Shown: one piece after another, positions 54,205 through 62,609 of the stretch | How the letters are laid out: every line of letters begins with the position of its first letter | How positions within the stretch are numbered: the first letter of the stretch is position 1 | DNA from: JAHIGH01 sp964564035 | GTDB taxonomy: Bacteria; Patescibacteriota; Microgenomatia; Levybacterales; UBA12049 | DNA length: 64,000 nucleotides | Direction of reading: 5' to 3' | Assembly (NCBI GenBank): GCA_964564035.1 | Contig: CAZLZN010000004.1 | Coordinates: forward strand, 1-64,000 | Position numbers and translations under genes: made by a program | The notes under the pieces: model-generated | What the model saw: only the letters and a program-made list of their open reading frames with translations | Told to the model about the DNA's origin: nothing | The model's database searches: none

Positions 54205-56220
54205 ATGGAACAGGATAAAGGGCAAAAGGGAGAAATTTCGACGCCGCAAATCGATTTTAGTCTGGAGATGGTTCGAAACTCGGCGCTTGATCATAGATTG
54301 AGGGCCAAAGCAGCTGACGCGGTGATTCTGGGTTCCAGAATTGACAGCATAATTAGCTTATCTGAGATAAGCAACATTGAAGATATAACCGGAAAAGATG
54401 GCAGGTTCTATAGAGACCGAGCTCTTGAAAAGATATCCGATAAACTAAAAGATAAATCATTAAGTAAACCGGAGATAATAGAACTTCGAGAAATTGAGGC
54501 AAAAACAGCACTTCAGCAGGCATTGGAGCCTGAAGATAACTTTGACTGGCGCTCCAAGTTGAGCGACTTTGCCAACAATCAAGATCCTCAAATAGAAATA
54601 AACGAAAAAACCAGGTGTGAGCTGCGAAAACTTGCGCATGGACCAACTGACACTGTTTGGACTGGCAGAATAAGATCTATAACACATAATCTGTTTACGG
54701 GAAAAGAAAATAATTTGTTTATTAAAGTTATGCCGATCGTTACCAGGAATCCGGACGGATCACGTACGCCTTATAGCTATTACGCACAAGCTGTTGAGGC
54801 AACAATTGATGCGGAGATGCGGAGATCACCTAACCCTGATTATAAGCCGGTTTTGGAGAGCATGAAAGAACGTTTTTCCGAAGCATCGTATGAAAATCAT
54901 ACTGCATATCTTAAATCACTTGAACATATTACCCCGGAAATGCGCGAGGCGCTGAGTGAAGATACTGAATACAGGACAGCTCTGGCAGAAAAATTTATGC
55001 AAAACAAAGAATTTCACAAGGCAGAGAGCCTGATGGATAAGCTTGCGAATAATGACAGAATAAGAGCTCTCAGGACGAGGAATTATCTTTTTCTGGCAGA
55101 GCAGGCAGATAAATCCGAAGACGCTTCCAAATATATCAGAGAAGCGATGACAAGCTCCGTAGCACTTGAAGTCATACCTGTAATCGGGGGCGAAGGAATT
55201 GGTAAATACACCAGGGAAATTGCAAATAAATATCCTAATCAACCAGAACTTATTAGGCCACTACAGATTATGGAAGCCAGAAGCTTTTTGGGGCGCGCAA
55301 ATCCCGATACGGAAGCGGCGGGCAGAAAAATAAAAGAAGCACTTGGCGCACCGAACGATTTTGATATTTCTAATACCGATGTCTTTGTTGAAAAAACAGA
55401 ACAAATAGTCGATAAAAAAGTCCGGCAGTCATTGATTCTTGCTTCGATAGAATACTTATCAGCCAAATCCAAAACAGAAAGCGCGGAAAAGAGCGCCGGC
55501 AAATATACCGCACAAATTGAATCATTGGCGACCCAATTACAGACGAGCTTCATGGAGTCTTATGCCGAAAAATCGACTGAGCGCAAACACGATAATCTGA
55601 GACTGGATGTATCGGATACGTTGAGCAGAGTTTGGGGTCTACAGGTTGAATCAGGCTGTGATATAACGCGGCTCAAGGAAAATATAATTCACGGTGCCGA
55701 CAAATTGGGTCTAGATATCCCTGAAATACCTGCTATAAAGAGGATCAATGAATTAGAAGACAAAGTCCAGCAGGAAAGGCACAAATCAGAACTAACAGGC
55801 AGACTTTCGAGAATTACCGATAATCTCGATTCTGCAAGCATTGAAGATTTGAATTTTACATTGGGACATGCGGATAAAATTGAAAAAGAAAAATTGAAAG
55901 ATATTACTGATAAAGCACGAAATAAAGTTGAAATATCCGATGGAGAGCTAAAAAATAACGGGATTGAAGTTATTAAATTACTTGATGCTTATATGACCCA
56001 GTTCCAAAATGCCCGAGCGGATGAGAAAGAGAGCCGCAGAATACCGGGTCTGATAAACAGTATATTGCCGTTTGCGCAGGCAGTCTACGCGGCAACATAT
56101 CAAGACGAAGCCAAATCTCAAAAAATTGCGAAAGCTATTGTTGAATTAAATAATGCCAAGGATGTTTTGCCTACAGTTAAGAAGGGCGGGTCATTTTTCA
56201 GAAGATTTTTGAAGCGGTAA
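54205..56220 (+). CDS. Large helical hypothetical protein, 671 aa
   Basis: Not recognised. Soluble, no signal peptide, almost entirely alpha-helical. Residues about 245-330 look like repeat helices of TPR/HEAT character (EKFMQNKEFHKAESLMDKLA; YLFLAEQADKSEDASKYIRE). The C-terminus has KVQQERHKSELTGRLSRITD and ends in a basic FRRFLKR. A TTGACA sits at 54165 and a TATAAT at 54183, but their spacing (12 nt) is too short for a standard promoter. It is convergent with dnaB, leaving 2 bp between the stops. Scaffold or adaptor roles are conceivable, but this is not shown. Confidence 0.7.
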   Translation: MEQDKGQKGEISTPQIDFSLEMVRNSALDHRLRAKAADAVILGSRIDSIISLSEISNIEDITGKDGRFYRDRALEKISDKLKDKSLSKPEIIELREIEAKTALQQALEPEDNFDWRSKLSDFANNQDPQIEINEKTRCELRKLAHGPTDTVWTGRIRSITHNLFTGKENNLFIKVMPIVTRNPDGSRTPYSYYAQAVEATIDAEMRRSPNPDYKPVLESMKERFSEASYENHTAYLKSLEHITPEMREALSEDTEYRTALAEKFMQNKEFHKAESLMDKLANNDRIRALRTRNYLFLAEQADKSEDASKYIREAMTSSVALEVIPVIGGEGIGKYTREIANKYPNQPELIRPLQIMEARSFLGRANPDTEAAGRKIKEALGAPNDFDISNTDVFVEKTEQIVDKKVRQSLILASIEYLSAKSKTESAEKSAGKYTAQIESLATQLQTSFMESYAEKSTERKHDNLRLDVSDTLSRVWGLQVESGCDITRLKENIIHGADKLGLDIPEIPAIKRINELEDKVQQERHKSELTGRLSRITDNLDSASIEDLNFTLGHADKIEKEKLKDITDKARNKVEISDGELKNNGIEVIKLLDAYMTQFQNARADEKESRRIPGLINSILPFAQAVYAATYQDEAKSQKIAKAIVELNNAKDVLPTVKKGGSFFRRFLKR

Positions 56221-56222
56221 AA

Positions 56223-57548
56223 TTAATTTTCTGCCGGACGGGATTTTTCGATATTACTAAACCTGATCCTGTTACCCATAAACATGAGATCTATCTCCCC
56301 TGTCGGGCCGTTGCGGTGCTTGGCGATCAATAATTTAACGGGAACCTGAGGAGTTGTGACTTCCGCGTCGGGGCGGTAAATAAACATAACAACGTCCGCG
56401 TCCTGCTCGATAGCGCCGGACTCACGAAGGTCTGCCAGCTGGGGACGACGCTCTCCCCTATGCTCGACGGCACGCGATAACTGTGACGCCGCGAGTACGG
56501 GGACGTTTAGCTCACGAGCGAGATTCTTGAGGGCCTGAGAGACCATTGAAACCTCCTGCACCCTATTGTCGTATTTCCGACCGGGATCGACGAGCTGTAA
56601 GTAATCGACGATCAAAAGCCCCAGTTTGTTTTCCATTTGCAGACGACGGGCTTTGCTTCTCATTTCAAGTATTGTTAGACCCGGGGTGTCATCTATATAA
56701 AGAGGCGCGTCCGCAAGCTCCCCCATTGCTTTGGAGAGCTTGATAAAGTCATCCTCAGTCAGGCGGCCTGTTTTGAGACGCCATGCATCGATATCCGATT
56801 GTGAAATCAAAAACCTGTCGACAAGCTCTTCCTTGCTCATTTCAAGTGAAAATATACCGACCGGGACTTTGTCACGAAGTGCTATGTGCTGTGCGATATT
56901 TAGTACAAGAGCGGTTTTGCCCTGACCCGGCCTTGCGGCGAGAATGAGTAAATTGCTTTTTTGCATACCGGACAAGATATTGTCCAAATCATAAAATCCC
57001 GTTCTGACTCCGCGCATTCCACTGCCATGTTTTTGAAGTTCATCAATTCTATCAAAACTTTCGGTAAGCGTTGACTTGATCGGGACAAAGCCTCCTTTGA
57101 GATGTTTTTGTGATATGGAAAAAATCGAAGACTCGGCAACATCCAAAATTTCTTTGACATCTTTTTCCTCGGAATATCCCATTTCCATAACTCCGTTACC
57201 GGCATGGATAAGTTCTCTTTTGGTCGAGTTTTCTTTGACTATTTTGGCATAAGACTCGACATTGACCGCCGTTACGACGGAATCGGCTAGATCTGTAATA
57301 TATTGTGTTTCTACTTTTTTGATAGTTTTGTTTTTTTTGATAGCTTCGGTGAGCGTGAGCAAGTCGATCGGTTGTCTTACTTCATAAAGTGCAAGCATTG
57401 CTTCATAAATTGCGGAGTTCATTTCCGAGTAAAAATCCTTGGGAAGAAGAATTTCGGACACCGGGACGATAGCGTCTTTGTCAATCAAAATCGCGCCCAG
57501 AACGTTCTGTTCGGCAGTTTCATTGTGAGGTAAGGATCGGATGGCCAT
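56223..57548 (-). CDS. dnaB: Replicative DNA helicase DnaB
   Basis: Hexameric fork helicase, 441 aa. The N-terminal domain (LPHNETAEQNVLGAILIDKD) and the RecA-like domain are complete: Walker A AARPGQGKTALVLNIAQ, SLEMSKEELVDRFLISQ, Walker B LLIVDYLQLVDPG, the sensor PVLAASQLSRAVE with RPQLADLRESGAIEQDADV and the C-terminal LLIAKHRNGPTGEIDLMF. No intein. Upstream lies a long heptamer array (57558-57606). Confidence 0.97.
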   Translation of the reverse strand: MAIRSLPHNETAEQNVLGAILIDKDAIVPVSEILLPKDFYSEMNSAIYEAMLALYEVRQPIDLLTLTEAIKKNKTIKKVETQYITDLADSVVTAVNVESYAKIVKENSTKRELIHAGNGVMEMGYSEEKDVKEILDVAESSIFSISQKHLKGGFVPIKSTLTESFDRIDELQKHGSGMRGVRTGFYDLDNILSGMQKSNLLILAARPGQGKTALVLNIAQHIALRDKVPVGIFSLEMSKEELVDRFLISQSDIDAWRLKTGRLTEDDFIKLSKAMGELADAPLYIDDTPGLTILEMRSKARRLQMENKLGLLIVDYLQLVDPGRKYDNRVQEVSMVSQALKNLARELNVPVLAASQLSRAVEHRGERRPQLADLRESGAIEQDADVVMFIYRPDAEVTTPQVPVKLLIAKHRNGPTGEIDLMFMGNRIRFSNIEKSRPAEN

Positions 57549-57557
57549 AAATAAAAA

Positions 57558-57606
57558 TCAAAACTCAAAGTGCAAAATGCAAAACTACAAATCAAAATTT
57601 AAAAAC
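57558..57606 (+). repeat. Heptamer array upstream of dnaB
   Basis: Seven consecutive 7-nt units: TCAAAAC / TCAAAGT / GCAAAAT / GCAAAAC / TACAAAT / CAAAATT / TAAAAAC. It begins 10 bp upstream of the dnaB start codon, so it lies in the dnaB leader or promoter region. No facing arm is obvious. Confidence 0.7.
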
Positions 57607-57701
57607 TAAATCCATATTCAAACTATTCATCACTGCTTCAGATCAATGTGTTTTTTGGATGTTCAGGCTATTTGCTTAAATTGAAACGTATAATTTGCAA
57701 C

Positions 57702-58214
57702 TTATTCCAGTATTATTGTCTCCACTTCTTGCGGTAGTTTATCAAGAGTGATGACGTATTTATCGGTTGCTTGAGAGCTGCCTTTGCCGAATGAGGCAGC
57801 CAGATCTTTTGAGTGACTGCCATAAAAAAGAACCGTATTGGAGGCAAGGGACGTAACAAATGAAGAGTTGGTCATGGCGTCAGCATAAGATATGACAATA
57901 TTGTGTTCGTTTAATTTGTGCTGAAGTTTTTCGAGCGAAGTTATTGAGCCAAGCAGAATTTCGATGCCGTCAATAATAACGGTGTAGACCATACCGCTTG
58001 TGCTTCTGAGTCCGCTGATTTTCGCTCCGCCTACTTCATATTCTCCGGGGCCGTATATGAACAGCGTTTCGGGATTTTTGGCACTCAGCTTGTCTTGAGG
58101 AAGATTCAGCAGTATGACAGCCGGAGTATTTATTTTGTCGGCAGAGTCTACAGCAATTGATACTTTTTTGCCTTTTATTTTTAAAGAATTACCATTTACG
58201 AGCGCAATTTCCAT
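57702..58214 (-). CDS. MBL-like protein without metal ligands
   Basis: 170 aa. The pattern LVNGNSLKIKGKKVSIAVDS, YGPGEYEVGGAKISGLR, YTVIIDGIEILLGSI resembles a short beta-lactamase-fold protein of the COG2220 (UlaG/RbpA-like) group. The HxHxDH metal motif is absent, so hydrolase activity is unlikely. Promoter TTGTCA-18-TAGGAT (58222-58251, minus strand) ends 7 nt before the ATG. Function unknown. Confidence 0.7.
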   Translation of the reverse strand: MEIALVNGNSLKIKGKKVSIAVDSADKINTPAVILLNLPQDKLSAKNPETLFIYGPGEYEVGGAKISGLRSTSGMVYTVIIDGIEILLGSITSLEKLQHKLNEHNIVISYADAMTNSSFVTSLASNTVLFYGSHSKDLAASFGKGSSQATDKYVITLDKLPQEVETIILE

Positions 58215-58221
58215 GTATTAC

Positions 58222-58251
58222 ATCCTAACATATACTCCCCATTATTGACAA
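58222..58251 (-). promoter_or_regulatory. Promoter of the MBL-like gene, leaderless type
   Basis: On the minus strand TTGTCA (58246-58251), 18-nt spacer, TAGGAT (58222-58227), then 7 nt to the ATG. Confidence 0.5.
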
Positions 58252-58313
58252 TAGGATGCATTTGACGTATCATCAACTCGAGATTAATTTTTCTGCACCG
58301 CCGGTTATTTCCT

Positions 58314-58751
58314 ATGAAACTCGAGAAAGTTATTTTGTCTGTTATTGCTATTATTGTCGGTCTTATCGCGGCCGCGATTGCCTTCTATTTGTATCAAATG
58401 ACCAAGACGCTTCCTGAATCAGATAACAAACCTATAACCGTAAATAATACAATAAACACCCCTACACCAACACCCAATGATGATAATTTTCTAACCGTAG
58501 ACAATCCGAAAGACGAAAGCGTTTATGATACTAAGACAATTAAAATATCGGGCAAGACTTTACCGAACTCGACAGTAATAGTTTCCAGCGAAAGCAACAG
58601 TCAGGTAGTAACTCCGGCGCAAAATGGAGACTTCAGCTTGAATGAGACTATCGGAGAAGGGACGAGTATAATTAAAATAACGTCAATATTTCCAAACGGT
58701 GAAGAAAAACAAGTAACCAGAACGGTAACTTATACTACATCTAATTTCTAA
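58314..58751 (+). CDS. Membrane-anchored Ig-like protein
   Basis: 145 aa. An N-terminal membrane anchor (VILSVIAIIVGLIAAAIAFY) is followed by a Thr/Pro linker (NNTINTPTPTPNDD) and a single beta-sandwich domain: VDNPKDESVYDTKTIKISGK, TLPNSTVIVSSESNSQVV, then ITSIFPNGEEKQVTRTVTY, typical of glucodextranase-B/Big-type Ig-like modules. Two bases separate it from the next gene, so they are cotranscribed. Exported, perhaps polymer-binding. Confidence 0.78.
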   Translation: MKLEKVILSVIAIIVGLIAAAIAFYLYQMTKTLPESDNKPITVNNTINTPTPTPNDDNFLTVDNPKDESVYDTKTIKISGKTLPNSTVIVSSESNSQVVTPAQNGDFSLNETIGEGTSIIKITSIFPNGEEKQVTRTVTYTTSNF

Positions 58752-58753
58752 AT

Positions 58754-59527
58754 ATGAAAAAAATAATCGGAATAAATTTGATTTTGGTTTTAATTTTATT
58801 TACAAGCGCGTCTTGCGCCAAAGCGGCTGTACCCTCGGAAAAACCTGTCGTCTCTACCGCATCGGCACAAAAGGATGTTGGAGAAAAATTGAATCAGCAA
58901 ATCAATCAGTTAAAAGAGCGCATCGCGTCACGCGTAGCAGAGCTTAATCTGGTTGAGAAGAGAGGGTTTATAGGAACAGTAACAGAAGCATCTGACACAC
59001 AAGTCAAACTAACAGACTTAAATGGGAAAACCAGATTCATTGACGTAGATGAGATAACAAAATTTACATCTCCGGATGACAAGAATTTTGGAATATCGGA
59101 TCTCTCAAAAAATACCAGAGTCAGCGTAGTCGGACTTTATAACAAACAATCACAAAGAATATTAGCCCGATTTATCGATGAGGTTAGCATGCCGGCATTC
59201 TTGTCGGGAACTATAACAGAAGTTGATAAAAAGAATTTTGTAGTCACTATTTCGACTATGGATAATAAAGAAAAACGTATAGATATAGAAACGTCAACAA
59301 AGATCAATTCCTATTCAAAGGAATCAGATATAGAGCGAAGCGGTTTTTCAAAGCTGCAAGCCGGGGACAGAATCATAGCGACCGGATTTGAGAATAAAAA
59401 CGATAAAGATCTCTATACCGGCACATTGATCCTCCAGCTTCCGGATGCTCCTCAGGATCCAAAAATCAAACTAGCGCAACCAACAACTGCTGAAAAAACA
59501 AAAGCGGCTACAAAATCCGGGAGATAA
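58754..59527 (+). CDS. Secreted DUF5666-type protein
   Basis: 257 aa. Signal peptide (MKKIIGINLILVLILFTSAS with a CAKAA tail; the Cys could be a lipoprotein site, SASC). A coiled segment (EKLNQQINQLKERIASRVAE) follows, then two DUF5666-like OB-type repeats: FIGTVTEASDTQVKLTDLNG and FLSGTITEVDKKNFVVTIST. Likely a surface lipoprotein or exported protein; role unknown. Paired with the Ig-like gene upstream. Confidence 0.78.
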   Translation: MKKIIGINLILVLILFTSASCAKAAVPSEKPVVSTASAQKDVGEKLNQQINQLKERIASRVAELNLVEKRGFIGTVTEASDTQVKLTDLNGKTRFIDVDEITKFTSPDDKNFGISDLSKNTRVSVVGLYNKQSQRILARFIDEVSMPAFLSGTITEVDKKNFVVTISTMDNKEKRIDIETSTKINSYSKESDIERSGFSKLQAGDRIIATGFENKNDKDLYTGTLILQLPDAPQDPKIKLAQPTTAEKTKAATKSGR

Positions 59528-59531
59528 ACAT

Positions 59532-60320
59532 TTAGGATCCGTGATTAATATAAGCAGTTTTTATAATCTCAGCAATCTCTTCAGGATCATCGGATAACTT
59601 AATCAAATTATAGTCATCCTCATTAATTTTCCCGGTCGCGAGGACTTTGTGCTTGATCCAATCGAGAAGTCCCGACCAGTAATCCTTGCCGAATAAAATA
59701 AGCGGGAAATTGTGAATTTTTTTTGTCTCAATAAGAGTCAGTGACTCGAAAAGTTCATCCAGCGTACCGAAGCCGCCGGGGAAAATAACAAAAGCTTCGG
59801 CGTATTTTACGAACATCATTTTGCGGACAAAAAAATAATGGAATTTTATAGAAATGTCGAGATACTTATTTTCGGATTGCTCAAAGGGTAAATCAATATT
59901 ACAGCCTATCGAAACACCTCCTGCTTCGCGGGCACCTTTGTTCGCGGCCTCCATGGCTCCGGGACCGCCGCCGGTAATGATACCAAATCCTGCCTGCGCG
60001 ACCAGTTTGGCAGTGCGTGTAATTTTGTCATACATCGGATCTTCGCGGTCAAGTCTGGCGGAGCCAAAAAAGGTAACTGAGGGAGGAATGCTTGACAGAG
60101 CCCCATACCCGCTTACCATTTCGCTCATGACACGCAGTACCCGCCAGGGATCCGTCTCGGTAAAGTCCATATGCAGGAGTTTTTCTCGTTCATCTATTTC
60201 GTGATCAAGTTGTTCTCTAAATTCGGGACTATCAATGTGGACCAAGGGTTTTTTTGGACGCCTGAGTGATTTTTCGTCTTCGGTGAGGTGTCTTCTGTCT
60301 GTTCGTCTAAACGAGGGCAT
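59532..60320 (-). CDS. LOG-family protein (cytokinin-riboside phosphoribohydrolase-like)
   Basis: 262 aa. The Rossmann fold shows VTFFGSARLDREDPMYDKI, GFGIITGGGPGAMEAANKGA and the family signature FVIFPGGFGTLDELFESLTL (PGGxGTxxE). LOG proteins split nucleoside monophosphates to base and ribose phosphate; many are misnamed lysine decarboxylases. N-terminal extension of about 55 residues is basic. A TATAAT (60327-60332) ends 6 nt before the ATG. Confidence 0.92.
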   Translation of the reverse strand: MPSFRRTDRRHLTEDEKSLRRPKKPLVHIDSPEFREQLDHEIDEREKLLHMDFTETDPWRVLRVMSEMVSGYGALSSIPPSVTFFGSARLDREDPMYDKITRTAKLVAQAGFGIITGGGPGAMEAANKGAREAGGVSIGCNIDLPFEQSENKYLDISIKFHYFFVRKMMFVKYAEAFVIFPGGFGTLDELFESLTLIETKKIHNFPLILFGKDYWSGLLDWIKHKVLATGKINEDDYNLIKLSDDPEEIAEIIKTAYINHGS

Positions 60321-60358
60321 GAATTAATTATAGATCTTATTGAATACTATTTCTACTA

Positions 60359-60964
60359 TCAAGACCAAGACCTGAAGCCTTTGTCTAAGCGGCCAGGATA
60401 AGTTGCAAATCCGGGAACAGCATATATACCCGCAGTGCTAAAGGTTTTTAGAACTTCAGCTACACATCCGTATAAGTGGTATTTTTTTCTTAATGGATGA
60501 CTATTACACAAAGGCATTGCGATATCTCTTCTTTTTAACCACAAATTACTGCCTGAAACTGTGGCCCTTCTAAGCCCTGCATCTTTTAATTTTCTGGAAA
60601 AGTCCAATAGATCGGTTCCCTGCGGCATAGGATCTGCATGCTTAGTTTCCACCATATAAATATCAGCCGGCTCTACTTTCAGGCGTTTAAATATAACCCC
60701 CAAACCGTCGCTTATGGGATGACCTTCCATGAATACGATGGGTATTTTTAAACTTTGGTATTTTGAAACAGATTTTTCTAGTCTCTCTCTATAAACTGCA
60801 TAATTATTAGTGAGACCATGCGTAATTTCAGGGAAAAAAGGATGAACGATAATTAATGCAGATCCATTTGAACTTTCTAAAGATTTCTGAAAATTCGCTA
60901 TGCCTGCCGTATTTATTAGATCGCGCTTCTTATCAACTAGCACTGATGCAGGTAACTTTTCCAT
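60359..60964 (-). CDS. Hypothetical protein, 201 aa
   Basis: Not recognised. Soluble alpha/beta protein: GSALIIVHPFFPEITHGLTN, KIPIVFMEGHPISDGLGVIF, RRATVSGSNLWLKRRDIA and YGCVAEVLKTFSTAGIYAVP. Alternating hydrophobic strands and helices suggest a Rossmann-like fold, and Cys and His residues are present but in no known motif. Promoter TTGTCA-17-TATACT ends 7 nt before the ATG. Diverges from the M24 peptidase gene. Confidence 0.75.
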   Translation of the reverse strand: MEKLPASVLVDKKRDLINTAGIANFQKSLESSNGSALIIVHPFFPEITHGLTNNYAVYRERLEKSVSKYQSLKIPIVFMEGHPISDGLGVIFKRLKVEPADIYMVETKHADPMPQGTDLLDFSRKLKDAGLRRATVSGSNLWLKRRDIAMPLCNSHPLRKKYHLYGCVAEVLKTFSTAGIYAVPGFATYPGRLDKGFRSWS

Positions 60965-60971
60965 GTCTCAT

Positions 60972-61000
60972 AGTATATCTCATGACCGGCTTTTTGACAA
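60972..61000 (-). promoter_or_regulatory. Promoter of the 60359-60964 gene, leaderless type
   Basis: Minus strand TTGTCA (60995-61000), 17-nt spacer, TATACT (60972-60977), then 7 nt to the ATG at 60964. Confidence 0.55.
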
Positions 61001-61033
61001 TTTATTCTTGAATTTGATAAAGTCATTCTAAAT

Positions 61034-62143
61034 ATGAACAGATATTTGAAGCAAAGAATATTTGAGCTTAGAAAACTAATGAATACCCAGGCGACCGGCG
61101 CTGTGCTAATCTCGTCGGTTCCCGACATAATTTATTTGACTGATTTTTCCTATTTCTCAAACGCTGAGCGGGAGGGGTATTTATTTATTACAAAAAACGC
61201 GCAGTATATTTTGACCGACGGGCGGTATTCTCATGCAGTACGCGAAAATGTAAAAGACTTTGAACTGATCGAGATTAGCACGAAGAATAGATTTAATGAC
61301 ATAATAAAACGTCTATGTGACGATCATAAAATAGAAAAGCTTGGGATTGACGAGCAAAGCCTAAGCGTTTTTGAGCATAAAAAACTTAATGGAATAAATA
61401 CTCAGCATTTCACAATAAGTTCCTTAAGGGCAATTAAGGATGTTGCAGAAATTGAATGTATAAAAAAAGCATGCGAAATCGGAGACAGGGCTTTTTCGAA
61501 AATAGTAAATCATCTAAAGACCGGAATTACAGAGAAAGAAATTGAGATAAGTCTGGAAAGAATAATCAAAGAAGATATTGCGGAGTTTTCTTTTCCGGCA
61601 ATTGTCGCGTTTGGTGAAAATTCTGCTGTTCCTCATCACAAAACAGGCAACCGGAAGCTGAAAATGAATGAGTTTGTGCTAATTGATTTTGGTGTTAAGT
61701 ATAAAAATTATTGTTCGGACATGACAAGAACGGTGTTCTACGGACGGGCAAGCGAGGAGCAAAAAAAGGTATATCAAACTGTTTTAGAAGCCCAACAAGA
61801 AGCAATTCAAATTTTCAATTTTCAATTTTCAATTTTCAATAAAAAAAATAAATTACTAAAAGCATCAAAACTAGATAATGCTGCAAGAAGTTATATAATA
61901 GAACATGATTACTCCACAATCCCCCACTCACTCGGGCACGGTATCGGGCTTGAAGTTCATGAATCGCCATCGTTGTCTCCGAATTCTAAAGACGAATTGA
62001 GGAACGGGATGGTTTTTTCGATCGAGCCGGGGATATATTTTCCCGGTAAATATGGAGTCAGGATTGAGGACTTGTACGCGGTGCAAGACGATAAACTAGT
62101 AAGCTTGACGAGGTCCGACAAGGAACTCATGAGCTTTATGTAA
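61034..62143 (+). CDS. M24-family aminopeptidase (Xaa-Pro type)
   Basis: 369 aa. A creatinase-like N-terminal domain (QATGAVLISSVPDIIYLTDF) precedes the pita-bread domain: AVPHHKTGNRKLKMNEFVLI, the metal ligands in DFGVKYKNYCSDMTRTVF, HSLGHGIGLEVHESP, and Glu in NGMVFSIEPGIYFPGKYGVR with the final Glu in IEDLYAV. It releases N-terminal residues before proline. Oddity: the segment between helix and strand holds a heptamer array (ATTTTCA x4), in frame, encoding IFNFQFSIFN followed by KKN. Its 3' end overlaps the minus-strand 62096 gene. Confidence 0.92.
   Translation: MNRYLKQRIFELRKLMNTQATGAVLISSVPDIIYLTDFSYFSNAEREGYLFITKNAQYILTDGRYSHAVRENVKDFELIEISTKNRFNDIIKRLCDDHKIEKLGIDEQSLSVFEHKKLNGINTQHFTISSLRAIKDVAEIECIKKACEIGDRAFSKIVNHLKTGITEKEIEISLERIIKEDIAEFSFPAIVAFGENSAVPHHKTGNRKLKMNEFVLIDFGVKYKNYCSDMTRTVFYGRASEEQKKVYQTVLEAQQEAIQIFNFQFSIFNKKNKLLKASKLDNAARSYIIEHDYSTIPHSLGHGIGLEVHESPSLSPNSKDELRNGMVFSIEPGIYFPGKYGVRIEDLYAVQDDKLVSLTRSDKELMSFM
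61811..61838 (+). repeat. Heptamer array inside the M24 peptidase gene
   Basis: Four perfect ATTTTCA units in the coding frame. They encode an aromatic segment (FNFQFSIFN) inserted before the HxxxH part of the catalytic domain. Confidence 0.75.
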
Positions 62144-62422
62144 GAGCGTTTTTTTCCTCGGCAGCTCATGATGAAAACGCACTCTTTCTCTTCGAACGCT
62201 ATACTTCGCGTAAAGCATTCCTGCATAATGGCCTGTGATATCGTGCTGATTAATTTCATCACGGCCTTTCAACTCTATGAAAGAACCTTTGTGGCTGTAA
62301 ACTATAGTATCCGGAGATGTAACATTGAGGAGGTGATCTGACCAAGCCCTTTTTTTGCCGACCGGTAATTCCCTGGACCAAACGGGTAGTTTTCCTAAAT
62401 AAAAAGTTTCGTGGATGCTCAT
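62096..62422 (-). CDS. Hypothetical protein with strong Shine-Dalgarno, 108 aa
   Basis: Not recognised. It would be easy to dismiss, since its end overlaps the M24 gene by 48 bp on the other strand. But AGAGGAGG sits 7 nt before ATG 62422, and a good promoter (TTGCGA-16-TATGAT) lies 37 nt upstream, so a real gene is likely. The protein is basic and rich in Arg and His (KKRAWSDHLLNVTSPDTIVY; SVRRERVRFHHELPRKKT), without membrane helices. It diverges from hisS; operator-like repeats lie between them. Confidence 0.6.
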   Translation of the reverse strand: MSIHETFYLGKLPVWSRELPVGKKRAWSDHLLNVTSPDTIVYSHKGSFIELKGRDEINQHDITGHYAGMLYAKYSVRRERVRFHHELPRKKTLLHKAHEFLVGPRQAY

Positions 62423-62458
62423 TGTGCCGCCTCCTCTTAGATATTTGGCAACAGCCTG

Positions 62459-62486
62459 ATCATATCACAACTATGCAGTTTCGCAA
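62459..62486 (-). promoter_or_regulatory. Promoter of the 62096 small gene
   Basis: On the minus strand TTGCGA (62481-62486), 16-nt spacer, TATGAT (62459-62464). The -35 box lies inside one copy of the TTGCGAAA repeat. Confidence 0.5.
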
Positions 62487-62588
62487 GTAGTACTGTATTT
62501 CGCAAATTTTTACTATGCCATTTGCTAGAAATAAAGTATTTTCAACGTATATCAGATTACAAGCCGAAAAACATTTACGAAATACAGC
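62472..62588. repeat. Three operator-like repeats in the hisS divergent spacer
   Basis: TGTATTTCGCAAAT (62494-62507) faces ATTTACGAAATACA (62573-62586), matching at 13 of 14 positions. A further partial copy, GCAGTTTCGCAAG, lies at 62475-62487. Two copies overlap the -35 boxes of the divergent promoters, as expected for a repressor or activator site. Confidence 0.6.
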
Positions 62589-62603
62589 AATAGCATGTAT
62601 AAT
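62574..62603 (+). promoter_or_regulatory. hisS promoter fixing the start codon
   Basis: TTTACG (62574-62579), 18-nt spacer, TATAAT (62598-62603), then 6 nt to ATG 62610. The alternative ATG at 62595 lies upstream of the -10 box end and could not be on this transcript. Confidence 0.6.
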
Positions 62604-62609
62604 AATCTC

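Noticed and set aside
57702..58214. Active metallo-beta-lactamase
   Set aside because: HxHxDH metal ligands are absent.
62423..62609. T-box or other riboswitch in front of hisS
   Set aside because: The predicted transcription start is at the hisS ATG, so no leader RNA exists; no T-box sequence was seen. DNA-level operator repeats explain the symmetry better.
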